DNA from: Texcoconibacillus texcoconensis
Lineage (GTDB): Bacteria; Bacillota; Bacilli; Bacillales; Salisediminibacteriaceae
Assembly: GCF_014202575.1 (NCBI RefSeq)
Contig: NZ_JACHHB010000008.1
Span: forward strand, 1-64,000
Length of the DNA stretch: 64,000 nt
Direction of reading: 5' to 3'
Shown: piece after piece, positions 34,519 to 43,668 of the stretch
Layout of the letters: the number at the start of each line of letters is the position of its first letter
Numbering within the stretch: the first letter of the stretch is position 1
Program-made: the position numbers and the translations under genes
The notes under the pieces: generated by a model
What the model was told of the DNA's origin: nothing
The model's input: only the letters and a program-made list of their open reading frames with translations
Database searches by the model: none

Positions 34519-34786
34519 TGAACCAATTTCATAATGAAGTGTTTTAACAAACATCACGAATGGAATCAGTTATCATGAAGGTTAACATTCGTTTTTTGAA
34601 ACGAGTGATTGAAACGAAAGGCGGCGACTCCCGAAGGATAAGCGCAGTCTGAAGATCCAATTCAGCGACGGTTTGTGGAGCTGAATTTAGCTGAAGACAA
34701 GCCCTTGGGAAAGCGTCCGCCTGCAGTGAAAATCACCATCCATGTTCGGAAATGATCTTTACATCATCTATTATGAAATTCATTCA
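34519..34786 (+). repeat. Long direct repeat, left copy
   Basis: A 268-bp block nearly identical to 41123-41388 in the same orientation. Its core (34610-34730) is the GC-rich palindromic repeat with arms GGCGGCGACTCCCG and GGGAAAGCGTCCGCC, and an inner hairpin AATTCAGC (34659-34666), 13-nt loop, GCTGAATT (34680-34687). Both flanks of the core are also conserved. The remainder of the 715-bp tagA-secA2 gap is AT-rich and presumably contains the secA2 promoter, which I could not place with confidence. Confidence 0.85.
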
Positions 34787-35193
34787 CTTCTTAAATATAT
34801 CAAAATTCAACTTCAATTGGAATCAGCCCTTTTTAACATAAAGGGTTGCTACTTCACCCCAGGCATCATAAAAACCTACTGCTCCTCCCATTTTATACCT
34901 CAATATCATTGAAACAAGAGAAAAACGACAAAACGAGTTTTATTTTTGCACTTCCTTTTCTTTCCGCCTATCCAAATCTATTTTTATTCGTGCTATACTA
35001 GACGATGGTATATTACGATATTAAGATGAAATCATATTAAATAGAGTCGGTTTAAAACGGCATTCTTTCTATATCTTTGACAACATTCATAAAATAACAA
35101 TCTATAAAACGAAGTCAATGAATTCGGCAAATGATAACGATCTCTGCGAGCCTAGAGGTTTACTTTTTATTTGGAAGTAAGGAGCGAATTTGC

Positions 35194-37569
35194 ATGCTAA
35201 GCTTTATGAAAAAAATCATCGGTGAAGAGCAAGACCGAAAGTTAAAAAAATATCGAAGTATTGTAGAAGAAATTAATCAATTAGAACCAAGCATGAAAAA
35301 GCTTTCTGATGATGAACTAAAAAATAAAACAAATCAATTTCAAGAGCGCTTAGAAAATGGTGAAACGCTTGACGACTTGAAAACGGAAGCTTTCGCTGTC
35401 GTCCGTGAAGCATCTGAGCGTGTATTAGGTCTGCGCCATTATGATGTACAGCTGATCGGTGGACTTGCCATCAATGACAACAACATCTCTGAAATGGCGA
35501 CAGGAGAAGGAAAAACGCTAGTTGCATCATTGCCAAGTTACTTAAGAGCCCTGGAGAAAAAAGGCGTCCACGTCATTACTGTTAACGAATACTTAGCACG
35601 ACGTGACCGAGACTTGATCGGAAAAGTGCATGAATTTCTCGGTTTAACTGTTGGCTTGAATGTACCAAACCTTTCACCCGCTCAAAAAAAGCAAGCTTAC
35701 CTAGCCGATATTACTTATGGAATTGGGAGCGAATTCGGGTTCGACTTCTTGCGCGATAACATGGTTTATAAACTGGGCGACCGCGTCTGTCAACGCCCGT
35801 ACAACTTTGCGATTATTGATGAAATCGACAGTGTTTTAATCGATGAAGCGAAAACCCCGCTCATTATCGCTGGTAAAACGACCGTGAACCCAAAGCTCTA
35901 CCATATTTGCGCAAAGGTAGCGAAGTCTTTCAAAGAAAACGAGGATTATATTTACGACCGTGAAGCGCGTTCGGTGAACTTTACGGACCAAGGGATTACA
36001 AAGATTGAGCGGTCATTTGGCATCGATAACCTTTACGATCTTGACCACCAAACGCTTTACCACTTTGTTCTCCAAGGTTTACGTGCGCGTGTGATGTTTG
36101 AACGTGATGTTGATTACATCGTCGATGAAGGACAAGTGAAGCTCGTTGATATGTACACAGGTAGAATTATGGAAGGTCGTACCCTCAGCGATGGCTTACA
36201 CCAAGCGATTGAGGCAAAAGAAGGATTAGAGATTACCGAAGAAAACAAAACGCAAGCGACCATCACGATTCAAAACTTCTTCCGCATGTACAATGCCCTT
36301 TCAGGAATGACAGGTACTGCGAAAACGGAAGAAAAAGAGTTTCAAATGCTTTACAACATGCACGTTATTCAAATTCCAACGAACAAACCAAAAATCCGTG
36401 AAGATTACCCTGACCAAATTTATCGCTCAGTCGACGAAAAGTATCTTGCTGTTGCCAAGGAAGTCGCAAAACGCCATGAATACGGACAACCTGTTCTCGT
36501 TGGAACAACGTCGATTATTCAATCGGAAACTGTTGCCCGTTATCTTGATGAAATGCGACTTCCTTATGAAATTTTAAACGCAAAAAGTATCGAAAATGAA
36601 GTGAAACTCATCTCACTAGCTGGGCAAAAAAATCAAATTACGATCGCGACAAACATGGCTGGTCGCGGTACAGATATCATGCTTGGCGAAGGTGTGAGCG
36701 AAGTCGGCGGACTTCATGTTTTAGGAACAGAAAAACATGAAAGCAGACGGATCGACAACCAGTTAAGAGGCCGGTCTGGACGTCAAGGCGACCCTGGTTC
36801 TTCGCAATTTTTCTTATCGATCGAAGACGATATGATGAAACGTTTCGCTCGCGACGAAGTCGAAGAATGGCAGAAATCACTTACGTCTGATGAAAATGGC
36901 CTCATTTTAGATAAGGAAGTAAGTGAGTTTGTCGAGGGAATTCAACGTCTTTGTGAGGACGCGAACTACGCAGCTCGTGAATACACGCTTAAACTTGATG
37001 ATATCGTAAACTCACAACGACATGTCATCTATGAACTTCGTAATAAAGTGCTTGAATCAGAAGAACCATTATCAATCGCAAAACCAATGATTGAATCGTC
37101 TGCAATGCAAATTGTTGATCAATATTGCCCAGATTATCAAATCCCAGAAGAATGGTCTCTTTCATCTTTAAATAGCGACTTGAACCACTTGTTCATTCAC
37201 GAGTCGTTTTACATCGAGCCAACAGAAGTTGATGAACGAAAAGAAGTTGTCAATACGGTAAAAGAAAGTGCAGAGCGTTATATTTCACAAATCGAAGCCA
37301 TGGACATCAACAGCAAAGTTGAAGCAAAAACAAAACAGATCTTACTCATGACGATCGACATGCGTTGGCTCGGTCACTTAGACGATATGACGCGACTAAA
37401 AGAAGGTATCGGCTTACGAAGTTACAGCCAAGAAGACCCTATGCGCATTTATCAACGTGAAGGTTACGAGCTTTTTGAGAAAATGTATGCGTCCCTTGAA
37501 AAAGACGTCAGCATGCACTTAACGAAAGTACTTCGACCTTTATTCGACTCAGATAAGGGGGAAAAATAA
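35194..37569 (+). CDS. secA2: Accessory secretion ATPase SecA2
   Basis: SecA paralogue, 791 aa, energises export of a subset of proteins, in B. anthracis the S-layer proteins. The start MLSFMKKIIG at 35194 has AAGGAG upstream; the longer frame is unsupported. Walker A is MATGEGKTLVA, DEAD-type box DEIDSVLIDEAKTPL, and motifs NEYLARRD, TNMAGRGTDIMLGEG and RGRSGRQGDPG are intact. The C-terminus ends without the CxCxSG zinc site of housekeeping SecA, which supports SecA2. slaP begins on its last base (TAATG). The S-layer context (CsaB, SLH proteins) fits S-layer export. Confidence 0.93.
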   Translation: MLSFMKKIIGEEQDRKLKKYRSIVEEINQLEPSMKKLSDDELKNKTNQFQERLENGETLDDLKTEAFAVVREASERVLGLRHYDVQLIGGLAINDNNISEMATGEGKTLVASLPSYLRALEKKGVHVITVNEYLARRDRDLIGKVHEFLGLTVGLNVPNLSPAQKKQAYLADITYGIGSEFGFDFLRDNMVYKLGDRVCQRPYNFAIIDEIDSVLIDEAKTPLIIAGKTTVNPKLYHICAKVAKSFKENEDYIYDREARSVNFTDQGITKIERSFGIDNLYDLDHQTLYHFVLQGLRARVMFERDVDYIVDEGQVKLVDMYTGRIMEGRTLSDGLHQAIEAKEGLEITEENKTQATITIQNFFRMYNALSGMTGTAKTEEKEFQMLYNMHVIQIPTNKPKIREDYPDQIYRSVDEKYLAVAKEVAKRHEYGQPVLVGTTSIIQSETVARYLDEMRLPYEILNAKSIENEVKLISLAGQKNQITIATNMAGRGTDIMLGEGVSEVGGLHVLGTEKHESRRIDNQLRGRSGRQGDPGSSQFFLSIEDDMMKRFARDEVEEWQKSLTSDENGLILDKEVSEFVEGIQRLCEDANYAAREYTLKLDDIVNSQRHVIYELRNKVLESEEPLSIAKPMIESSAMQIVDQYCPDYQIPEEWSLSSLNSDLNHLFIHESFYIEPTEVDERKEVVNTVKESAERYISQIEAMDINSKVEAKTKQILLMTIDMRWLGHLDDMTRLKEGIGLRSYSQEDPMRIYQREGYELFEKMYASLEKDVSMHLTKVLRPLFDSDKGEK

Positions 37570-38480
37570 TGCTACCATTTTTTAAAAAGAACAAAGATAA
37601 CGAACATCGCTTTGAGGGAAAAGAAAGCACCGTGTCATCTGAGGATTTCGTAGAAGAGAGCGATTCAAACGTGGATGAAAATGGTGCCGTTGAAACTGAT
37701 CTTTCCATTCACCCTGAATGGCAAATGCCGAAAGAAGATGTGTACGCATTCCAATTTCTCAACTTGGAATGCCCCCATCTAAAACCAAATCAACTGTCAC
37801 TTGCAGGGATTCAATCGGAAGAAACAGAGGATAGCTTTCAGTTTACAGTATTTATTCGTCAAAGCCTTTCTAAAACAATCAGGCTTTGGGATGCAACGAT
37901 CGTTTTACTTGGTGAAAATGATGAAGTGCTTGGTCGCAAAAACTTTGACTTAACAGACTTAGGTGAATTGCCACCCACGAGTAGCCGTCCTTGGACATTT
38001 GAATTTAAGAAAGATGAATTGTTCAGCACCGAGGTTCCTTCTGAAGGATGGAAGCTTGCCTTTCAAAAAACACCATCCTCTCGTAAACATAGCCTAGACT
38101 TAGCAGATAGTTGGGAAAAGTCTCTTGCAACGAAAGACCTCGATAAGTTGAAAGAGATGGTCGAAGGGATGGAACCACCAAAGCCTGGTGAATTAAACTT
38201 CCTCGGATTAAAAGCAAAGTTCCAAGAAGAAGGATCCTTGCATATTACACTATTAATTCGAAATGGTAGTCAGAAAACCGTCAACCTTGAGCAAGTCCCT
38301 TTACTAGTTGAAGACGCATCTGGTGAGGTTATTGCTAAAGGTGGTTTCAAGCTTGAGGAATTTAGTATTAAAGGGAATACGAGTAAACCGTGGACATTTG
38401 TCTTCCCTGCAGAATTAATTCAAAAACAAGATCCAGACTTAAGTACTTGGAAAGTGTACCCTCCGCAAAAGAAAGCATAG
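37569..38480 (+). CDS. slaP: SlaP, accessory Sec S-layer assembly protein
   Basis: A 303-aa cytoplasmic protein overlapping the secA2 stop by one base. After an acidic N-terminus it has two copies of the SLAP-type domain of about 100 residues. The first spans residues about 55-155 (DVYAFQFLNLECPHLKPNQL, then RPWTFEFKKDELF) and the second about 205-300 (LNFLGLKAKFQEEGSLHITL, then KPWTFVFPAELI). SlaP is needed with SecA2 for S-layer protein secretion in B. anthracis. No signal peptide or membrane segment is visible. Confidence 0.88.
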   Translation: MLPFFKKNKDNEHRFEGKESTVSSEDFVEESDSNVDENGAVETDLSIHPEWQMPKEDVYAFQFLNLECPHLKPNQLSLAGIQSEETEDSFQFTVFIRQSLSKTIRLWDATIVLLGENDEVLGRKNFDLTDLGELPPTSSRPWTFEFKKDELFSTEVPSEGWKLAFQKTPSSRKHSLDLADSWEKSLATKDLDKLKEMVEGMEPPKPGELNFLGLKAKFQEEGSLHITLLIRNGSQKTVNLEQVPLLVEDASGEVIAKGGFKLEEFSIKGNTSKPWTFVFPAELIQKQDPDLSTWKVYPPQKKA

Positions 38481-38512
38481 CCTTGCGGAGAGTTCGGTTT
38501 CTGGTGCGGGTG

Positions 38513-38640
38513 CGGATACTCATTCCGTTATTTGTGTCAAAACGTAGATTATAAGGCGCGAAGCGGACCTATGTTCCGTTATTCGCTCATTTTGCCTCTC
38601 ATTTCGTAAGTTTTATAGCAAATAGCGGAACCTATGTCCG
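38513..38640. repeat. Four-site inverted repeat element, copy 3 (three sites)
   Basis: Sites start at 38513 and 38564 (forward) and 38621 (reverse), spacings 51 and 57 bp as in the other two copies. The fourth site, expected at 38672, is absent; the bidirectional terminator occupies that place. It lies between the convergent slaP and amidase genes. Confidence 0.8.
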
Positions 38641-38662
38641 TTTGCTACCACTCATTTCATAG

Positions 38663-38713
38663 AAAAGGTCAGATCTTCACCTATTTACTAGGTTGGAAGA
38701 TCTGACCTTTTTT
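38663..38713. terminator. Bidirectional terminator between slaP and amidase genes
   Basis: AAAAGGTCAGATCTTC and GAAGATCTGACCTTTT form a 16-bp stem with A/T tails on both sides, 10 nt from the amidase stop. Confidence 0.88.
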
Positions 38714-38723
38714 CGTACCGTAC

Positions 38724-40493
38724 TTATTCATAATACTCTTCTAAGCCTTCAACAACCGCTTCAGCCATTTTTTGACGATCAGAATCACTTGCTAGTTTTT
38801 CTGCATCAGCTGGGTTTGTCATAAAACCTAATTCGACTAATGTACTAGGCATCATCGAATAGCGAACCACGTGGAAGTTTCTTTCGAAAACACCACGATT
38901 AGCTGTTCCAACAGTGTCGATTAATTGTTGCTGAATCCCTGCTGCCAACGCTTCACTTTGGAGGGAACTGTAATGTGAATTCCAAAAAGTTTCCGACCCT
39001 CGGGCACTTTCATTAGCTGCTGAGTTGGCATGTATGCTAACGAATGCATCGGCAAATTCATCGTTGGCAATATTTGCCCGTTCATTTAATTCGACAAACG
39101 TATCATCATCTCGCGTCATAATAACATCAACATCTTCATCTTCTAATAAATCTTCAATTCGAAGGCTAACGTCTTTGGCGATTTCTTTTTCCTCTAGGCC
39201 ATTTGCGATCGCTCCTGGATCACTGCCACCGTGTCCAGCGTCAATCACGATTCGTTTGCCTTCTAAACCTGGTGGTAATACGGTGACAACCAGTTCACCT
39301 AACGTTTCTCTATATACAAACGAATGATTGTCCTCTACTTCGACGACGATGTCCGTTCCATCTGAATGTTCATCAACACGTAAATCTTTAATATGATCAC
39401 CGTCGAAAGTACTTTCATGTACGTCCGTTGCATCTGTCTCTATGTATAACTGTTGACCTTTTTCTTCAACATCGATATCTAAGCCGCCTATTTTGAACCA
39501 GGAAAGGACGGATCTGTCATCATTTTCTTTAATGTCAAGGCCACCTAACATACGAACCGATTCATCACCTTCTTCTAAATTTAGGTAATTCGTATGTACA
39601 TAACCGATTTCCTCATCAGTATCGACTTTCGCCCAAGTATTTTCTAATGCCAATACATCAACTTCTTGACCTTCTTCCACTTTGTCGACGACTTCCTCTG
39701 ACTGTGACGGTCCTTCACGGACATTCAACACTGTAGCCGTGACTTCACCAACCATTTCCTCAACATCGTATGCCCATTCTTCAGCCGACTTCACCTCTTC
39801 TTCATCAATGAAATCAGGAGAAGTGATTTCTGCTATTCGTTCGTCCTCATCCCAACTAACATCGGCACCGAATGTTTCTGAAAAGAAGCGAAGTGGAATC
39901 ATCGTATAATCATCGATGATCTGTGGTGGTGGGTCGACACTCTTATCTTCTTCACCATTAACGAACGTCTTTTCTTCATCAATATCAAATACGACATGCA
40001 TGTCGCCATTTTCGGCATGGACTTCTCGTTCCTCGTCTTTCCATCCGACATCTACACCCAGTTCTTCACTGATTGCTCTAAACGGAACAACGAGTCGATT
40101 GTTATCAAATACCGGTTCTCTCTGAAGCGATAAGCGTTCGTCATTAACAATAACCGGAACATCTTCTCGTTCTGATTCCGAAGAGTCAGCTTCATCGCTG
40201 GAATCTTGCTCTGCTTCTTCGCTTTCCTCAACGGCTATGTAGTCCCCGTGTACATAGGCTTCTTCGCCTTCAAAAGAAACTTTAACCCAAGTATCCTCAT
40301 CCTCATAAACATCTAGTTTGTCATCCTCATGGAGTTGACCGATGACTTGACTTTCCAGAGAAGGTGCTTCCCGAATATTAACGTTGTTTCCTGTGATCAT
40401 CCCTTCTTCATGTGCGCTAACCGCGGTGATTGAAGAAGAAAACATAATAAAAGTGAGCGTTCCTGTTGCTAAAACAACCCGAAGCTTTCTCAA
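38724..40493 (-). CDS. Multidomain N-acetylmuramoyl-L-alanine amidase
   Basis: An exported 589-aa cell-wall hydrolase. The signal peptide is residues 1-27. Then come a bacterial SH3 domain (about 31-88, NVNIREAPSLESQVIGQL), an acidic linker, a copper-amine-oxidase N-like region (about 113-226, NRLVVPFRAISEELGVDVGW and MIPLRFFSETFGADVSW), a second SH3 (about 250-308, LNVREGPSQSEEVVDKV), an AMIN-like domain (about 312-410) and amidase_3 (about 413-588). Amidase motifs are IVIDAGHGGSDPGAI, NERANIAN, SIHANSA and the Glu in TLVELGFMTNPADAEKL. The zinc ligands (H, E, H) are present, so it should be active. It is within the direct-repeat-flanked segment with secA2 and slaP. Confidence 0.93.
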   Translation of the reverse strand: MRKLRVVLATGTLTFIMFSSSITAVSAHEEGMITGNNVNIREAPSLESQVIGQLHEDDKLDVYEDEDTWVKVSFEGEEAYVHGDYIAVEESEEAEQDSSDEADSSESEREDVPVIVNDERLSLQREPVFDNNRLVVPFRAISEELGVDVGWKDEEREVHAENGDMHVVFDIDEEKTFVNGEEDKSVDPPPQIIDDYTMIPLRFFSETFGADVSWDEDERIAEITSPDFIDEEEVKSAEEWAYDVEEMVGEVTATVLNVREGPSQSEEVVDKVEEGQEVDVLALENTWAKVDTDEEIGYVHTNYLNLEEGDESVRMLGGLDIKENDDRSVLSWFKIGGLDIDVEEKGQQLYIETDATDVHESTFDGDHIKDLRVDEHSDGTDIVVEVEDNHSFVYRETLGELVVTVLPPGLEGKRIVIDAGHGGSDPGAIANGLEEKEIAKDVSLRIEDLLEDEDVDVIMTRDDDTFVELNERANIANDEFADAFVSIHANSAANESARGSETFWNSHYSSLQSEALAAGIQQQLIDTVGTANRGVFERNFHVVRYSMMPSTLVELGFMTNPADAEKLASDSDRQKMAEAVVEGLEEYYE

Positions 40494-40746
40494 GCTTAGA
40501 CCTCCTTTAATATACGATTATGAAATAACTAAAATATGGATCTACTTCCATTATCGTTATTGTACGTATAAAAAATATATCATATTTTAAGAATTCCATG
40601 TGCTTTAGGTCGAAAAAATGCAACAAATGAATGAAAAATGAAATTATTCATCGAAATGAATCAATTTGATCATGCCGATTTATGAGAAATAAAACGAATA
40701 ATATCTATTGATTTTCATTTCATATACGGATCATAACAGGTGTCTG

Positions 40747-40866
40747 AAACGAAAGACGGCGACGCCCAGAGGATAGAGCGCAGTCTGAAGATCCACTTAT
40801 GCAAGGCCTGACCGAGCATAAGTTAGCTGAAGACAAGCCCCCGGGAAAGCGTACGTCTGAAGTGGA
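40747..40866 (+). repeat. GC-rich palindromic repeat with altered inner hairpin
   Basis: Part of the 900-bp gap between the amidase and SLH glucosaminidase genes. It has the family arms (GACGGCGACGCCC, GGGAAAGCGTACGTC) and the constant blocks GCGCAGTCTGAAGATCC and TAGCTGAAGACAAGCCC. Its inner hairpin is ACTTATGC (40795-40802), 13-nt loop, GCATAAGT (40816-40823), unlike AATTCAGC/GCTGAATT in the copies at 34.6 and 41.2 kb, but the pairing and loop length are kept. The remaining AT-rich sequence of the gap shows no gene. Confidence 0.85.
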
Positions 40867-41122
40867 GGCCCCTTTCATTATTCGTTCCGATTTCAATATC
40901 CTATTTTGAATGATGAAATTGATTTGAAATATATCAATAAATTGATCCTATAGGATCCTACTCAGGAGCGTGATGTACTGAATGTTAAATAGGAATGTAA
41001 ACATGCGCTTACTAACTTCCTTCAATAAAAAAGTCACTTCCCATTTACGTTAATTTGTGCGAGAACAAATGTGACGCAAATGAGAAAGTGACGATCTTTT
41101 TTCGTTCTATTTATTTTTCTAG

Positions 41123-41388
41123 TGAACCAATTTCATAATGAAGGCTTTTAACAAACATCACGAATGTAATAGTTATCGCAAAGGTTAACGTTCGTTTTGG
41201 AAAAGAGTGATTGAAACGAAAGGCGGCGACGCCCAAAGGATAAGCGCAGTCTAAAGATCCAATTCAGCGACGGTTTTTGGCGCTGAATTTAGCTGAAGAC
41301 AAGCCCTTGGGAAAGCGTCCGCCTGCAGTGAAAATCACAATCCATGTTCGGAAATGATCTTTACATCATCTTTTATGAAATTCATTCA
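41123..41388 (+). repeat. Long direct repeat, right copy
   Basis: A 266-bp block matching 34519-34786 in the same orientation, with the inner hairpin AATTCAGC (41261-41268) and GCTGAATT (41282-41289). It ends 5 bp from the stop codon of the SLH glucosaminidase gene. The two copies bracket secA2, slaP and the amidase gene. Confidence 0.85.
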
Positions 41389-41393
41389 TGTGA

Positions 41394-43379
41394 TTAATAT
41401 TCAAAAGTTTCAACAAAGTCTCCATGAATATAAGCTTTTTCTTCTTCTCCATCATCGGAATGCACTTGATACCAAACATCGCCGCCTGCTTCTACCTCAT
41501 CAATAATTGCAACGAACTTTCCGGCTTGTTCATATTGAAATTGGATCGTTCCATTTGGCTCAGAACGAACATTTAAGTTACTTCCTGTCGTCATTCCGAT
41601 GAGCTGTTGTCCGTAATCTTTTTCGCCGAGCGCTTTGTCCGCGCGGAACATATGACCAGCGATCTTTTTGCCCCAATAAGGGTCTGAAGCATAATTAACG
41701 TTCATTCCTACGCCTTTATTACCGAGCATTGCGCCATTATAGCGACCATTCCCATGCGCAATGTAATGAGATGATATAAAGTCTCCAAGGTAATCGATGT
41801 TATCTTCTAAACTCTCAAACTCATCTGCTTGCCCACGTGGGTCACTATCAACGGCATTTAAACCAAATAAGTTATTGTTTTCTTGAGCGATTTCACTTTC
41901 TCCCCAATCAGCTTCGTGTATCGCTTTCGCAAACATATATAATGCATTGACGCCGTATTTTTCTTGCGTCTCAATAAATGTTTCCCCAAGACCATATAAC
42001 GGATTGTCCTCCGACTTTTCCTCGGCAACGTACTGATCTAAGTCATCGGCAGTATAGTTTGTCGGAACGTGAACAGGCAAGACATTGAAGTAAGACGGAT
42101 AGTCAATAACATTATCATTATCTATACCGACAAAATGGAAACCATCCCAACTTTTATAAGTTTCTCCATTTTCCATTTCAGAAGCTTTGGGCCCGACCTC
42201 ATAACGCCATGTACGGTTTTCTCGATGGTCATAGCCATGATGTTGGATCATCCCATCTACGACCACGTAAGTTGATTCTCCATTTACGATTGGTTCAGGG
42301 ATGAGCTCTACTTCTGTAGGGTGAACATAGCCGACGAAATCATCCGTTCCATACTGAACACGAATCCATTCATCATTTCCTTCTAAATACTTCATTTCAG
42401 ATCCTGACGATACGTACGTTTGCTGATTATTCAATTGTTCATCTCCGTAGATGACGGTTATAAAGTTTCCAGACGAAGGCGCGGATGTGACTAACCCTCC
42501 TGGCATTGTGACAATCTTTGAACCTATGTAAATCACTTCATCATCGCCAGAATAATATTCCATCACCGTATCATAAGTGTCGTACATTTCTTTGCCTCTT
42601 ACATACTCTCCATCACCATTCAAAGTGGCAATTTGAAAAACGGCATCTTCATGTAGTTCCTCTTCATCAGACTCATGCTCATCTTTAACATCTTCATCAG
42701 ACTCATGCTCATCTTTAACATCTTCTTCATCCGCTGAGCCATGCTTTTCGACAACATCAAGCATCCTGACGATAAAAGCTGAAGCGTGAGACCGTGTCGC
42801 ATCATCTTGTGGCGCAAACTCAAAGCTGCCATCACTAAGCTCATGCCCTAAAATAATCTCATGATGCGCATTGGTTGAGACCGCTTCTAGAAAGTCCTCT
42901 TGAATGTCTCCTTGGTCTATGAATTGTAAAGAAGCCGTTTCCCTTTCTACACCTTCATACGTTAACGCACGGTCAATCATCAAGGCCATTTCTTGACGAG
43001 AAATATTCTCTTCAGGACGGTAATCGCCTGATGGATAACCTTGAATGAGCTCGGCCCCGTGAGCACTGTAAATCCCCAGCTTAAGTTCATTATCTTCCTC
43101 GTATCGACTGTCGACATCTGGAAAACGTTCATCAAGGTCAGTCACTTCTGGAAGGTCCATTCCTCTTGCTAAAAAGGTGGCAAACTGTGCACGAGTAACA
43201 TCATCATCTGGACCAAAGCGTCCGTCTCCATAGCCCTTCATAATCTCTAAATCAATCACTTCTTCTAATTCCGCTTCCAAAACATGACCTTTTATGTCCT
43301 TAGGTGTATCCGCACTTATTGTCTGTATTGGAAACATAACAAAAGCCGTTCCGATTAATAACGATACTGTCTTTTTCAC
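41394..43379 (-). CDS. SLH-domain glucosaminidase with SH3 domains
   Basis: An exported 661-aa wall hydrolase. The signal peptide is residues 1-23. Three SLH modules follow (about 27-210; EIMKGYGDGRFGPDDDVTRA, IQGYPSGDYRPEENISRQEM, then a weaker third). A linker with a tandem 11-residue acidic repeat (DVKDEHESDED, encoded by 33-bp repeats near 42665-42730) leads to an SH3-like region, a glucosaminidase domain (about 475-590, FAKAIHEADWGESEIAQENN with the catalytic Glu region and NLFGLNAVDSDP) and a C-terminal SH3 (LNVRSEPNGTIQFQYE). The start is GTG with AAAGGAG upstream. It should cleave glycan strands at the S-layer-covered wall. Confidence 0.9.
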   Translation of the reverse strand: MKKTVSLLIGTAFVMFPIQTISADTPKDIKGHVLEAELEEVIDLEIMKGYGDGRFGPDDDVTRAQFATFLARGMDLPEVTDLDERFPDVDSRYEEDNELKLGIYSAHGAELIQGYPSGDYRPEENISRQEMALMIDRALTYEGVERETASLQFIDQGDIQEDFLEAVSTNAHHEIILGHELSDGSFEFAPQDDATRSHASAFIVRMLDVVEKHGSADEEDVKDEHESDEDVKDEHESDEEELHEDAVFQIATLNGDGEYVRGKEMYDTYDTVMEYYSGDDEVIYIGSKIVTMPGGLVTSAPSSGNFITVIYGDEQLNNQQTYVSSGSEMKYLEGNDEWIRVQYGTDDFVGYVHPTEVELIPEPIVNGESTYVVVDGMIQHHGYDHRENRTWRYEVGPKASEMENGETYKSWDGFHFVGIDNDNVIDYPSYFNVLPVHVPTNYTADDLDQYVAEEKSEDNPLYGLGETFIETQEKYGVNALYMFAKAIHEADWGESEIAQENNNLFGLNAVDSDPRGQADEFESLEDNIDYLGDFISSHYIAHGNGRYNGAMLGNKGVGMNVNYASDPYWGKKIAGHMFRADKALGEKDYGQQLIGMTTGSNLNVRSEPNGTIQFQYEQAGKFVAIIDEVEAGGDVWYQVHSDDGEEEKAYIHGDFVETFEY

Positions 43380-43668
43380 GAGCGATACTCTCCTTTTCTA
43401 GCGAATCACTTATTCATTCATCGCTTTTCAGAACCTTTTCCGTCTCTCTTTATCTCCAAAACTATTATACAAGATGAGACGGATTTCTGGAATGTTAGAT
43501 ATGAATCTGCAAATTTCCTATACTTTTGTACTATTTCGTAATCTCGGGCTATGACGAACGGCCATTTACACATATTAGTCAGCACGTCTATCATTCTTTC
43601 TTTTCATGTTATATAGTAAAAGAAGAGAAAATTGATTATCCCCCCCTTTTAAGGAGGTTCGTTTCCAC

